A stretch of DNA of 64,000 bases from Monoplex corrugatus (GCA_030674185.1 JAPXFY010000031.1:44613066-44677065); one strand, 5' to 3'. Positions 34,558 to 47,968 are shown, counted from the first letter of the stretch. A program made the numbers and translations. Notes: generated by a model from the sequence alone, not told the origin.

Positions 34558-36590
34558 ACTCCTACCACCAATTACTATTCACATTAAAATCCTATCCTAC
34601 TCCTACCACCAATCACTATTTATATTAAAATGCTTTCCTACTCCTACCACCAATCACTAAAATGCTATCCTACTCCTACCACCAATCACTATTCATATTA
34701 AAATGCTATCCTACTCCTACCACCAATCACTATTCATATTAAAATGCTATCCTACTCCTACCACCAATCACTAAAATGCTATCCTACTCCTACCACCAAT
34801 CACTATTTATATTAAAATGCTTTCCTACTCCTACCACCAATTACTATTCACATTAAAATCCTATCCTACCACCAATCACTATTCATATTAACATGCTATC
34901 CTACTCCTACCACCAATCACTAAAATGCTATCCTACTCCTACCACCAATCACTATTTATATTAAAATGCTTTCCTACTCCTACCACCAATCACTATTCAC
35001 ATTAAAATCCTATCCTACTCCTACCACCAATCACTATTTATATTAAAATGCTTTCCTACTCCTACCACCAATTACTATTCACATTAAAATCCTATCCTAC
35101 TCCTACCACCAATCACTATTTATATTAAAATGCTTTCCTACTCCTACCACCAATCACTATTCATATTATAATGCTATCCCACTCCTAGCACCAATTACTA
35201 TTCATATTAAAACGCTATCCTACTCCTAGCACCAATTACTATTCATATTAAAACGTTATCCTACTCATACCACCAATTACTATTCATATTAAAACGTTAT
35301 CCTACTCCTACCACCAATTACTATTTATATTAACATGCTATCCTACTCCTACCACCAATTACTATTCCATATTAAATCGCTATTCTACTCCTACCACCAA
35401 TCTCTATTCACATTAAAATGCTATCCTACTCCTGCCATCGATCACTTTTCATATTAAAATGCTACCCTACTCCTACCACCAATTACTATTCATATTAAAA
35501 CACTATTCTACTCCTACCACCAATTACTATTCATATTAAAATGCTATCCTACTCCTACCATCAATTACTATTCATATTAAAACACTATTCTACTCCTACC
35601 ACCAATTACTATTTATATTAAAATGCTATCCTACTCCTACCACCAATTACTATTTATATTAACATGCTATCCTACTCCTACCACCAATTACTATTCATAT
35701 TAACATGCTATCCTACTCCTACCACCAATTACTATTCATATTAACATGCTATCCTACTCCTACCACCAATTACTATTCATATTAACATGCTATCCTACTC
35801 CTACCAATTACTATTCATATTAACATGCTATCCTACTCCTACCACCAATTACTATTTATATTAACATGCTATCCTACTCCTACCACCAATTATTATTCAT
35901 ATTAAAACGCTATTCTACTCCTACCACCAATTACTATTCATATTAACATGCTATCCTACTCCTACCAATTACTATTCATATTAACATGCTATCCTACTCC
36001 TACCATCAATTACTATTCATATTAACATGCTATCCTACTCCTACCACCAATTACTATTTATATTAACATGCTATCCTACTCCTACCACCAATTATTATTC
36101 ATATTAAAACGCTATTCTACTCCTACCACCAATTACTATTTATATTAACATGCTATCCTACTCCTACCACCAATTATTATTCATATTAAAACGCTATTCT
36201 ACTCCTACCACCAACTACTATTCATATTAACATGCTATCCTACTCCTACCACCAATTACTATTCATATTAACATGCTATCCTACTCCTACCACCAATTAC
36301 TATATCAAAATGCTATTCTACTCCTACCACCAATCACTTCATATCAAAACGCTATCCTACTCCTACCACCAATTACTATTCATATCAAAATGCTATTGTA
36401 CTGCTACCACCAATCACTCTTCATATTAAAATGCTATTCTACTCCTACAACCAATCACTATTCATATTAAAATCCTATCCTACTCCTACCACCAATTACT
36501 ATTCATATTAAAATGCTATTCTACTCCTACTCCTACCACCAATCACTATTCATATTAAAACGCTATTCTACTTCTACCACCAATTAAAAA
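34558..36590. repeat. 41-bp minisatellite, unit D (about 50 copies)
   Basis: Unit tatcctactcctaccaccaa + ttactattcatattaaaatgc. Variants differ at the aa(t/c)cac/aattac and aaaatg/aacatg positions and form local blocks. The unit E counterpart (48923-49520) has about 14 copies. Confidence 0.95.
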
Positions 36591-36709
36591 TGTTATTCTG
36601 TCAAATCCCGAGTATACTAAGCTTTTCAACTTCCCTGAATTTTTTGGTGCCAATCTCTTAACTCATCCCAGTATCACTGACAAATGTAGTGTGACATCCT
36701 CGTGACCCT

Positions 36710-38575
36710 GATTCATCCTTAGCCTGCTCTCTGCAAGATCCATAGCCAACCATTATCCCACATAGCCAAAATCCTAAGCTTACCCTGTAAGCCCTGATCT
36801 AATTCTGTGTCATTTGTGCAAGATCCTAAGCTTTCTCTTATTATACTCAATAATGTATGACAGGGTTTGATCTTACTCTTATCCCACTCTGTATGAAAAG
36901 CTTGAACTTGCCCTAATCCCACTGTATGAAAATCCTGAATCTACCCTTATCCCACTCTGAATGAAAATCCTGGATCTACCCTTATCCCATTCTGTATGAA
37001 AATCCTGAATCTACCCTTATCCCATTCTGTATGAAAATCCTGGATCTACCCTTATCCCACTCTGTATGAAAATCCTGGATCTACCCTTATCCCATTCTGT
37101 ATGAAAATCCTGAATCTACCCTTATCCCATTCTGTATGAAAATCCTGAATCTACCCTTATCCCACTCTCAATGAAAATCCTGGATCTACCCTTATCCCAC
37201 TGTATGAAAATCCTGAATCTACCCTTATCCCACTCTGACTGAAAATCCTGGATCTACCCTTATCCCACTCTGTATGAAAATCCTGAATCTACCCTTATCC
37301 CACTCTGTATGAAAATCCTGAATCTACCCTTATCCCACTCTGTATGAAAATCCTGAATCTACCCTTATCCCACTCTGAATGAAAATCCTGAATCTACCCT
37401 TATCCCACTCTGAATGAAAATCCTGAATCTACCCTTATCCCACTCTGTATGAAAATCCTGGATCTACCCTTATCCCACTCTGTATGAAAATCCTGAATCT
37501 ACCCTTATCCCACTCTGTATGAAAATCCTGAATCTACCCTTATCCCACTCTGAATGAAAATCCTGGATCTACCCTTATCCCACTCTGTATGAAAATCCTG
37601 AATCTACCCTTATCCCACTCTGTATGAAAATCCTGAATCTACCCTTATCCCACTCTGTATGAAAATCCTGGATCTACCCTTATCCCACTCTGTATGAAAA
37701 TCCTGAATCTACCCTTATCCCACTCTGTATGAAAATCCTGAATCTACCCTTATCCCACTCTGTATGAAAATCCTGAATCTACCCTTATCCCACTCTGTAT
37801 GAAAATCCTGGATCTACCCTTATCCCACTCTGTATGAAAATCCTGAATCTACCCTTATCCCACTCTGTATGAAAATCCTGAATCTACCCTTATCCCACTC
37901 TGTATGAAAATCCTGAATCTACCCTTATCCCACTCTGAATGAAAATCCTGAATCTACCCTTATCCCACTCTGAATGAAAATCCTGAATCTACCCTTATCC
38001 CATTCTGAATGAAAATCCTGAATTTATCCTTATCCCACTCTGTACATAAATCCTGAATTTACCCTTATCCCACTCTGTACATAAATCCTGACTTTACCCT
38101 TATCCCACTCTGTACATAAATCATGAATTTACCCTTATCCCACTCTGTACATAAATCATGAATTTACCCTTATCCCACTCTGTACATAAATCATGAATTT
38201 ACCCTTATCCCACTCTGTACATAAATCATGAATTTACCCTTATCCCGCTCTGTACATAAATCCTGAATTTACCCTTATCCCACTCTGTACATAAATCATG
38301 AATTTACCCTTATCCCACTCTGTACATAAATCATGAATTTACCCTTATCCCCCTCTGTACATAAATCATGAATTTACCCTTATCCCACTCTGTACATAAA
38401 TCCTGAATTTACCCTAATCCCACTTTGTACATAAATCATGAATTTACCCTTATCCCACTCTGTACATAAATCATGAATTTACCCTAATCCCACTCTGTAC
38501 ATAAATCATGAATTTACCCTTATCCCACTCTGTACATAAAATCATGAATTTATCTTCAACCCATTCTGTACAAAA
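36710..38575. repeat. 35-bp minisatellite, unit D (about 47 copies, two subfamilies)
   Basis: The left and main block is of type acccttatcccactctgtat + gaaaatcctgaatct (36895-38010). The right block is of type acccttatcccactctgtac + ataaatcatgaattt (38010-38575). A degenerate lead-in begins at 36710. The unit E counterpart (49830-50430) has both subfamilies in short form and runs on toward exon F. Confidence 0.95.
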
Positions 38576-38643
38576 ATCCTGAACTCACCATCATCATAAA
38601 CTTATTGTTAACCCACTCTGTGCCAAGATCCTGATTTTATCTG

Positions 38644-40417
38644 TAACAGCGTGCCTTGCTCTGTTACGATCTTTTCCCATTTACCTGCAACGCTCAAAGG
38701 CAACACCGTGAAGCGTGCTTGCCTAGATCAAAAACGCCTTGCGTTCTCTTGGCCTAATTATACTGGTATTTCACAGCCTCTGCCTATCCATAGCTATGCA
38801 TTAATCATTCCAAAGATCTAACCAGTACATGACGCATATACATTGTAGATAACACACTGCTAAACAATTAGCAGATCTACAATGTGTACAAGTACTCTGA
38901 AGCGGGCCTACCACAAGATTTTGTCGTCATCTCCAGTCAGTATTACGTTGTAGTTTTACAGAACGTAGAGGGGGCCGTCACTAATTTATGCTGCCTTTAG
39001 CATTGTAAAACAATCGCCGTGTAATTGCCGGCGGGAACACTCAGACAATGACCGCAGGGGGTGTTGCAATAGCCACTCGCGAAACTGTCGGACAATGACC
39101 AGCGTCTCACTTGTGTGTACTGACGCGCTGCGTTAAAACTACACACTAAGTGTTGGATTTATCTATTAGGTGAGAACAACCAATCAGACATTGGCATCTG
39201 GTTGATTGATTAATTAGGTCAGAACAACCAATCGGACCTTGCCATCTGAAAGGTTTGAAATTTGAAAATATGACCATCGTGCTCTGTTCCCATAGTACAA
39301 ATTAACAAGGCGCATCATAGCGTAGGCTTTTACACCGCCACTCTCAGTCTCACCAGAGGTGCCCTTTTCTGCCACCATTCTTGGTCTCACAGCAGGTGAT
39401 CAACTTCACGGCGTTACTGTAGCACTGTCTTCTTCTTACACTTCTTCTTCTTCAAGTTCTTCTTTGCCTTCTTTGATGTCTTCTCAATAATAAAGAGTCA
39501 AGTAGCAAAACGGGGACTTGTCTTTTGATTGGGAGACTTCCCTTTCTGCTCTGGATACAAACGACCACCACAGCAATAATCACCTACTCCGCACCATCTC
39601 ACCTGGCGCTGCGACCAATCATCATAATCTTAATCCCCTTTTAACCACGCGATCCATCCACCTGGCGCTATCGAGCAGGATCCAGAATTCAGAAAGGGAA
39701 CAAGAAGACAGTGCTTCAGATTCATCAAGTTGCCAAACCATGTCAAACTCACAGCTCTACAAGCTACCAAAGCTGTCAGGCGACGAAGGCACCTCAGTAA
39801 TCGACGACTTTATCCAGGAGGCCAAGCTTATTCTTCAGCTCCAGCCCCTGGATGACAAAGCAGCTGCCCTCTGGCTGATAACATCGTTAGAGGGCCCAGC
39901 TCGTCGAGAGGTGCTATGGCAACCAACAGCAAGAGTGGACACTCCAGACAAGATCCTGAAGATCATCCAGGACAACTAGGGTGACCAGCGGGACTCCACA
40001 ACTCTTACTGCCACATTTTACAACAGGCAGCAGGGAAAGGGGGAGACTGTCAGTGAGTACGCGACCCACCTACGCGTACTCTGGATGAAGGCAAACCAAG
40101 CTGAAGAGGGGACATTGTCACCAACGCAGCTCCGGGACGCCTTTGTCTGTGGTCTCTCCCCAGGCGCTCTCAGGAGGGATGTCCGGCGCTACATAAGAGA
40201 TCACCCGGACACCACCTTCGAGGGAGCCAAGATGGAGGCCCTGCAGTGGATGAGAGAGGACAGCTGTGCTGAAGACCACCTCGCACAGCTGATAGTGGCC
40301 AACTCCAGCCCAGTCATCGCCCGTATGGAGGCACAGCTGGCAGAACTCGGTGCCAGCATAGACCAAGAACTCCAGCGGCGCAACACTGTGGCTGCGAAGA
40401 AACCACCATGGTTATAC
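38644..40417 (+). mobile_element. truncated Ty3/gypsy-like LTR retroelement at the D/E junction
   Basis: The element starts TGTAACAGCG right after ...gattttatc, where unit E continues with other sequence (50500), so 38644 is an insertion edge. 38644 to about 39500 looks like a 5' LTR/leader: two direct copies of a segment with the CCAAT motif (acaaccaatc at 39176 and 39225), and aataataaag at about 39487. A gag reading frame follows from 39740. The element is cut at about 40417, where unit E begins, so pol and the 3' LTR are missing. The LTR end and primer-binding site were not resolved. Confidence 0.72.
39740..40417 (+). pseudogene. gag-like retroelement protein, one in-frame stop, 3' truncated
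   Basis: The frame begins MSNSQLYKLPKLSGDEG and continues DDFIQEAKLIL, WLITSLEGPARREV, then a TAG at 39977-39979. The same frame resumes GDQRDSTTL, EYATHLRVLW, LRDAFVCGLSPGALRRDV and HPDTTFEGAKMEAL. The order of a helical capsid-like region with SLEGPARR and F-x-x-GL-x-P blocks fits retrotransposon Gag of Ty3/gypsy elements. An upstream extension in frame to 39518 is possible. No CCHC knuckle is seen before the truncation at about 40417. The last reported codons (to 40444) belong to the duplicated unit, not to gag. Confidence 0.78.
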
Positions 40418-40842
40418 AAGTGTGACAAAGATCAGTGTTGTTGATTTAAACAGTGAATTGGTCATTTTGACCTGATCATAACTCTCAAAAATTTTCTAAA
40501 TGGAGCTAATGTCTGCTTCAACACAGAAGTGTTGCAATAATGGCAACATCAAATATTACTCCTGTAAATTCTCAGATGACAATTTTGATACAAATGTAAG
40601 CACAACAGTAGTTTATGAACACATTATCTAAAATTTGTTTCTGTCCATGCCTGCTTATGTGGGTTTTATCCACTAAGTTATGTCTCTGTGTATAAAGTGA
40701 CCGTAGAAATTAGAATACATTCATTTTTTTTAAATCAGAAAGCATATTTTGATACAGATGTAACAACAAATGTTGTCTGGGTGAGATAACTTTTCAATGT
40801 GTAGCTACAGAGGTCTTCTTTTAAGATTAGGAAAAGACTAGC

Positions 40843-41083
40843 AACATTTATACGATATTTTATGAGGCAAGACAAATTAGAGCACCTAGTCATAACAAGA
40901 AAGCTGAAGGGAAAACTAGTAGCACCAGGTAGACCTAGGGAGAAAATACTGTATGGACTTGCAGAGCGGATAAAGACAGATAGGGTGGGAGATGAACCTG
41001 CAGCGATGATAGATAGATTGGTATGGAGGGCCATGATGGCCATTGCCATGTGACAGGGCACATGATGATGATGAGCTACAGAT
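40843..41083 (+). mobile_element. 3' tail of an RTE-like LINE, unit E copy
   Basis: Almost identical to 24745-24985. The encoded tail differs at about two residues, a useful gauge of low divergence (about 1%) in this part of the duplication. Confidence 0.75.
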
Positions 41084-41516
41084 GTAACTCCATCGATAAA
41101 AGAAAATGCTTCATATGACAGTATCTAATATTTTGAGTCATTCTCATTGACTGCAAATGCCAAACTATTAAACATTAGCAGATGCAAACTAAGAATGAAA
41201 ATCAGGTATAATTCTTATCCAAATTAACTTCATTGTAGCCTATATTTTCATCACTTTCTTTGATGTGATCCAAAATTGCTGTATATTTAGCTTTGAACTC
41301 AATTTCTTTTATAGCCATGATAAGCATTCTCAGGGAAAATTATTTCCTATTCACCTTATGTCAGGACTGAGACTTTGTGACCAGGCAACTCTGTGCATCT
41401 TTTCACACTGTACGCTAGCGTCAACTTACGCCGTAGAGAAGCACCCAGTAATAGTCACATACTTTAACCAAGACCCTCAAGACACAAAACCAAACCAGCC
41501 AAAGCATTCTTCTTAC

Positions 41517-41766
41517 CTGAACTCGTGCCTGTGACACCATGGTCTCAGCCCAAAATATTATGAGCAGAGGAAGTGACCACACCACAAAGGTTCTGATGAT
41601 ATCAAAGCCCATCATACAAAGAAACAAAAGGTCTGTGCGAACAGGAATACCCAAGAATGTTGTGACCAACACAGTTGGATAAAGAAAGAGACTGGCCGAG
41701 GACATGATCATACTGAAGCGCACCGTCTCTAAGTTGTAACGAGGACGAATGTAGTTCAGCTCCTTC
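41517..41766 (-). CDS. ABCC/MRP-like alternative exon E (83-residue transmembrane module)
   Basis: A 250-base minus-strand exon, cag before 41766 and gtaagaag after 41517, phase 2 to 0. It begins KELNYIRPRYNLETVRFSM and ends ETMVSQARVQ. Changes from exon D fall at residues 21, 22, 25, 44-46, 52, 64, 67, 70-72 and 75, mostly facing the second helix. About 325 bases of intron just downstream of the donor, kept by exon D, are deleted here, so the donor is followed quickly by sequence matching 25350. Borders and frame are intact, so the exon looks usable. Confidence 0.72.
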
Positions 41767-42671
41767 CTGAAAACAGTACCAGCAGGTGACACAACAAATG
41801 TTAGTCTATGCCAGACATAAATGCAACTTATTCTTCTTTTTTCAACTATCTTAATGGTCAGGCCCTATATTTATTCCAGTTGCTGCAGGCTACCATGGAG
41901 CTTGGTGATCAGAAAGAAAAAAAAGAATACTACAAATTAGACTTGACTTTTAAGGTGACACTAACCAAAAAGTAAACAGGTTAACCAAGGAAACTAAATA
42001 TTTAAAGTTCTTTCCATTCACTGTGTCGAATGCATGTAGCAAACAAAGCAATAAAAAACAAAGTGAGACTCAGTACAATCATTGTGCAGGTGTGGTGTGG
42101 CATCTTAAAGACAGTCAAATGACAGCTTACCAAACACTTATACTAGCATTTATCTTTATCCTGGAGTATATATTCACCATGACCTCTATCCCTTTCAAGC
42201 ACACATTTCACACGTTCAAAGCAAAAGGAAATGATAAGAAATCTGTGGAAAACAACACCAAGGTGGCAGACAAGCTGGCACTGTGGCAGTGCGAACTGTG
42301 ATGTGATGAACACAAAGACCCACACCTCCTGACTGAGCATGCCAGTTTGTCATTTACAGCATTTTTTAAACTGACTTAAAACTGACTAAATGAAGAAGAC
42401 CACGTCATGAAACATTATGTCTGATGAACACACACACACATATGCAAGCATACACATATCTACAGAATACAAGCACAAGCACATATAAGCACAAAAAAAG
42501 CAGAGTGAAATATCTCATAGTGTAAAGCACAAACAAAACCATAATTTCAAATACTTGAGACACACTCACAGACAGACTTTACGAAAAGAAACCTAATGAG
42601 CAAACAAACAAACAAAACTCATAACTTTTCTTTATAACAAAACAAAATTAAAACCAGGACATAATCACAAT

Positions 42672-44440
42672 CCCCCAGGTCCTTACCATCAATGCTAAAA
42701 CAACTCTGTAAACCAGTAACACCTTACAGCTATACCCCTCCCCCAGGTCTGTACCATCAATGCTAAAACAACTCTGTAAACCAGTAACACCTTACAGCTC
42801 TACCCCTCCCCCAGGTCTGCACCATCAATGCTAAAACAACTCTGTAAACCAGTAACCCTTACAGCTATACCCCTCCCCCAGGTCTGCACCATCAATGCTA
42901 AAACAACTCTGTAAACCAGTAACCCTTACAGCTATACCCCTCCCCCAGGTCCTCACCATCAATGCTAAAACAACTCTGTAAATCAGTAACCCTTACAGCT
43001 ATACCCCTCCCCCAGGTCCTCACCATCAATGCTAAAACAACTCTGTAAATCAGTAACCCTTACAGCTATACCCCTCCCCCAGGTCTGCACCATCAATGCT
43101 AAAACAACTCTGTAAACCAGTAACCCTTACAGCTATACCCCTCCCCCAGGTCCTCACCATCAACGCTAAAACAACTCTGTAAACCAGTAACCCTTACAGC
43201 TATACCCCTCCCCCAGGTCCTCACCATCAATGCTAAAACAACTCTGTAAACCAGTAACCCTTACAGCTATACCCCTCCCCCAGGTCTGTAACATCAATGC
43301 TAAAACAATTCTGTAAACCAGTAACCCTTACAGCTATACCCCTCCCCCAGGTCTGTACCATCAATGCTAAAACAACTGTAAATCAGTAACCCTTACAGCT
43401 ATACCCCTCCCCCAGGTCTGTAACATCAATGCTAAAACAACTGTAAACCAGTAACCCTTACAGCTATACCCCTCCCCCAGGTCCTCACCATCAATGCTAA
43501 AACAACTGTAAACCAGTAACCCTTACAGCTATACCCCTCCCCCAGGTCCTCACCATCAATGCTAAAACAACTCTGTAAATCAGTAACCCTTACAGCTATA
43601 CCCCTCCCCCAGGTCCTCACCATCAACGCTAAAACAACTGTAAACCAGTAACCCTTACAGCTATACCCCTCCCCCAGGTCCTCACCATCAACGCTAAAAC
43701 AAGTGTAAACCAGTAACCCTTACAGCTATACCCCTCCCCCAGGTCCTCACCATCAACGCTAAAACAACTGTAAACCAGTAACCCTTACAGCTATACCCCT
43801 CCCCCAGGTCCTCACCATCAACGTTAAAACAACTCTGTAAACCAGTAACCCTTACAGCTATACCCCCCCCAGGTCCTCACCATCAATACTAAAACTACTC
43901 TGTAAACCAGTAACCCTTACAGCTATACCCCTCCCCCAGGTCTGTACCATCAATGCTAAAACAATTCTGTAAACCAGTAACCCTTACAGCTATACCCCTC
44001 CCCAGGTCTGTACCATCAATGCTAAAACAACTGTAAATCAGTAACCCTTACAGCTATACCCCTCCCCCAGGTCTGTAACATCAATGCTAAAACAACTCTG
44101 TAAACCAGTAACCCTTACAGCTCTACCCCTCCCCCAGGTCCTCACCATCAATGCTAAAACAACTCTGTAAACCAGTAACCCTTACAGCTATACCCCTCCC
44201 CCAGGTCTGTACCATCAATGCTAAAACAACTGTAAACCAGTAACCCTTACAGCTATACCCCTCCCCAGGTCCTCACCATCAATGCTAAAACAACTCTGTA
44301 AACCAGTAACCCTTACAGCTATACCCCTCCCCCAGGTCTGTACCATCAATGCTAAAACAACTCTGTAAACCAGTAACCCTTACAGCTATACCCCTCCCCC
44401 AAGCCTGTACCACCAATGCTAAAACAACTCTCTAAACCAA
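42672..44440. repeat. 67-bp minisatellite, unit E (about 26 copies)
   Basis: Same unit as 28988-29440, expanded about four-fold. Copies vary in ctctg/ctg, gtctgtacc/gtcctcacc and aatgc/aacgc and form local runs, consistent with stepwise amplification. Confidence 0.95.
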
Positions 44441-44610
44441 ACATCCCTTACAATGTAAGCTCCAAGCTAATCCCTAGGGATCATAAGCAATTTCATCAAC
44501 CTGACTATGCAATGTATTCATTTCAGTCAGTCATTCACACTAACTCCTGAAAACCTTTCATCCTTTTATCACTAAAACATATGTTGCTAAATATGTGACA
44601 AGTTGTTAGT

Positions 44611-44985
44611 ACCTGGCATACAGAGGTTGATGACATCATTAACACAAAACCCTTTAAAATTCATAATGTCACCTGACATACAGAGGTTGCTGATGACATC
44701 ATTAACACAAAACCCTTTAAAATTCACAATGTCACCTGACATACAGAGGTTGCTGATGACATCATTAACACAAAACCCTTTAAAATTCACAATGTCACCT
44801 GACATACAGAGGTTGCTGATGACATCATTAACACAAAACCCTTTAAAATTCATGTCACCTGACATACAGAGGTTGCTGATGACATCATTAACACAAAACC
44901 CTTTAAAATTCATAACGCTACCTGACATTACAGAGGTTGCTGATGATATTAATACAAAAACCTTTAAAACTCAAAACGCAAAACC
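44611..44985. repeat. 60-63-bp minisatellite, unit E (about 6 copies)
   Basis: Counterpart of 29611-29800 with about twice as many copies. Open frames of 113-132 codons across it are repeat artefacts. Confidence 0.92.
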
Positions 44986-45754
44986 CTTTAAAATTCAATG
45001 ACAAATCAACAACAAGTATGAGAAATATGACACAAAACAGAAAAATGAAAAGACAGAAAATATGTATGAGAAGACACCTCTCCCTCCATCACTCTCTCTG
45101 TGATCTCTCTCCAATGCTATTCATAATTATAAGGCACTGGTCACCTAAACCCCAAGGTGGTAGGGTGGTATAAACCTCAATTTGACTCACAGCCAGCACT
45201 ATAAGGGTGGCAACTGTCAACTCCTTCTCCCTGATTTACCTTCCCCAATTCTGAAGACATTCAGGTGCCTATTCACAGCTGGTAGACTGAAGACTGAACA
45301 CTATTAGTATTACTGTTACTATTATTGTTATTGCTGTTTAAAGCCCAGCCAACTGCACACATTGATATCAGGGCGGGTTATAACCATGTCAAAACGATAT
45401 CTTGCTGACCCTTAAAAAAAATCAGGCCCTCACACACACATACATATATATAGGTCCCTGGGCATAAGTCTCACCTGTGCAAATCTGGGCAGGCACACTG
45501 GAAGGCAAATGTTCTACATTCGCACTAAACTGGTCATTCTTAAATCATGGATTTGAAAAGATACATTATTGCCCCTATCCAAAAGTATGTCTTCATCGCC
45601 CCTATCTAAAAGTATAATAATGTCTTTCGTTCTCTTGGGTATTTATCTGTGGACACAATCTCTGCATTACAGACTCCAGAAAATATCAACAGACCCATTC
45701 ACAAAACACCGAACGCTTTATGAATACACCAATAATCTTCCTATTATCTTTGTT

Positions 45755-45759
<5 letters not shown>

Positions 45760-45826
<67 letters not shown>
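45760..45826. repeat. (CT)n microsatellite
   Basis: CT run with one extra C; counterpart of 31371-31438. Confidence 0.95.
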
Positions 45827-46365
45827 TTTGAATACAAGCTAGTTTAGGTGGTCATGATTTAATATACATGACCATTATGCAAGAGAATGTAAGGAAGACA
45901 AAGCACATTTTGTTTTCAGATATCATGCTCTTAATGACATTTGGGAAATATTTACACAGTCGTAGTATCAAACAAAGCCCTGCCAATTCAAAGTGGCTTT
46001 AGTGATGTCATCAACAAACACTTAAGTCCTGCGCAACTTGTCAATATTCTCTTGTATAAGACACTGAAATATCAAGTATCATAGTACTAGTATACCTAAT
46101 AAAACTGTTGTAATCAATCATTTGCTGCACATTGTTGTGATTTGTTCATATCTATAGATGCTTACAATATGAATAAATCATCTGAAATATGAAGTTCTCT
46201 TTCTTTCTGTCTCTCTCTCTCTCTCTCACATACAGTGACACACACACACATACGCAGATACACGTGCACGTGCACACGAAAAAAGTCAGATTAGGTCACC
46301 TAAGTGTATAGATCAGTGCTTATACAATATTTGGGGGAAATGGTGAAACTCGCTTTTCAGTTAAC

Positions 46366-46375
46366 ACACACAACA

Positions 46376-46409
<34 letters not shown>

Positions 46410-46430
46410 CACACACACACACACACACGC
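46366..46430. repeat. interrupted (CA)n microsatellite
   Basis: CA run with interruptions (caacacca, caaca); counterpart of the pure run at 31969-32034. Confidence 0.92.
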
Positions 46431-47601
46431 ATGTGCACACCAGCACACAAAAATGGAGAAAGTTTTATGTCACACACACATACAGAAAAGTGATGACGCA
46501 GAAAATGAATATATATATGGGGGAAACGGTGATCTTTTAAGATCAGTGGAACTATGCCCACAATGGAAATTACAACCCATGTTTCCAACTCTGTGGTTTG
46601 CACACATGTCTAAACAGGTCATTATCAAAGTTTCTGCAAGAAGGTAAATGTGGAAAAAAGTAGTGTCAGATGATAATAAACGTATATTAGTAATGAACCC
46701 ACCAATATTTTCTAAATCCTGTATGCTAAAGAGAGAAGGGGGAGGACCTTTCAGAATGTCATAATCTTAAGTCCCTCCTCCCCCTCACCACTCTGCAACA
46801 CTCCTGTTTTAAATTCCAACACTGAGCCTTCTTCAAGTACAATGTGATCCTCAATTCTGTACATACCACCACACTAGTGCTCCTGAAGGAGGCTTTGGGA
46901 CAGAACCAGAGGCACACATCACAGCAAAACCAGCTACAACTGGGGGAGTTGGGGGAAACCTGCCCAGGACATAACCTAAAGTACTGGCGAAGTCCTGAAG
47001 AAGACCTACATTCCAAGAAGAGCTACCAGGTTGTAAACACCTTGTGAAAGACCTGTGCTAAAAAGGAACTGCCAGGTTTCCAAGTAATGTCATTACAATT
47101 CACATATGCACAGTTGTGAATCACTGTTATGCCAATCATACATGCAAAACTGTGCCAAGATCTACAAACAAACAACAATTTTACTTGTCCAGTAACTGAA
47201 ATCTAAATAACAAGAAATATCCATTTTACATCAATGTACATTTTCCCCAAATACATTGCATCTGTTTCCAAAATTTTAGGAAGACTTTTCTAGAAACAGC
47301 AGAGAAAATGTTCTGATGCATCGATACAGACAAGCCACAATTACAATCAGTTACTTTTCTCTTTCATTAATAAGAGATTAATCATTAAGATACAACTTCT
47401 CTACATGTCTCATGTTTGTTTCTTTATAACCAAGGAGCAGTAACACCAAAGGCACATCTGATAAGATCACTAATATCAAATGCTAGTGATAATATCTGTA
47501 TTATCTTCTGGCACTAGTTACATTTCATATATAAATGCTACTTGATCATTAGAATATGAATACCAAATAGTAAAAGTCCATCTATTAATTCATATCTTCA
47601 T

Positions 47602-47968
47602 GAGGGGCATATCAGTCAAGAGGGTAAAACACTGGACTTCCAACCAGAAGACCTGGGTTTGTCTGGTAGGGGGCACCTTCAGCCTGGTGGAAAGAGTGGA
47701 GATTTTTCCAATTTGCCAGGTCAACATGACGGACCTGCTAGTCCCCAAACCCCCTACAACACAAAACATCAAATACGTTCAGTAAAGATCCTGCCAGTCA
47801 TAACAGTGTCCAGCGGCCGTTGGAAACATGAAAATACCAGCATGCACACACACCACACATGGTGTATGCAGACTGTGCAGCAACATACAATCTGCACAGC
47901 ATGGGCAAAACAACATGCATACACATCGGAGAAAAACTGTGATGCTCAAAGAAAAAAAAAACCCATGT
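47602..47968 (+). mobile_element. tRNA-derived SINE, unit E copy
   Basis: Near-identical partner of 33224-33590, inherited through the duplication rather than inserted separately. Confidence 0.65.

Larger units (their letters stand above)
24318..38643. repeat. segmental duplication, unit D (exon D plus upstream intron, 14.3 kb)
   Basis: From gtgtgacaaagatcag (about 24326) to gccaagatcctgattttat (about 38640) the sequence is collinear with 40418-50500. Away from the exon the copies differ by roughly 1-2%. Length differences come from minisatellites and one LINE insert. Parts with no feature recognised: 25000-25500, 28730-28985, 31440-31800, 32040-33220 and 33590-34540. 25355-25682 (about 325 bases next to the exon D donor) is missing from unit E. 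Confidence 0.93.

Noticed and set aside
34558..38575. Regularly spaced repeats considered as a CRISPR array
   Set aside because: These are head-to-tail minisatellites without unique spacers, in an animal intron.
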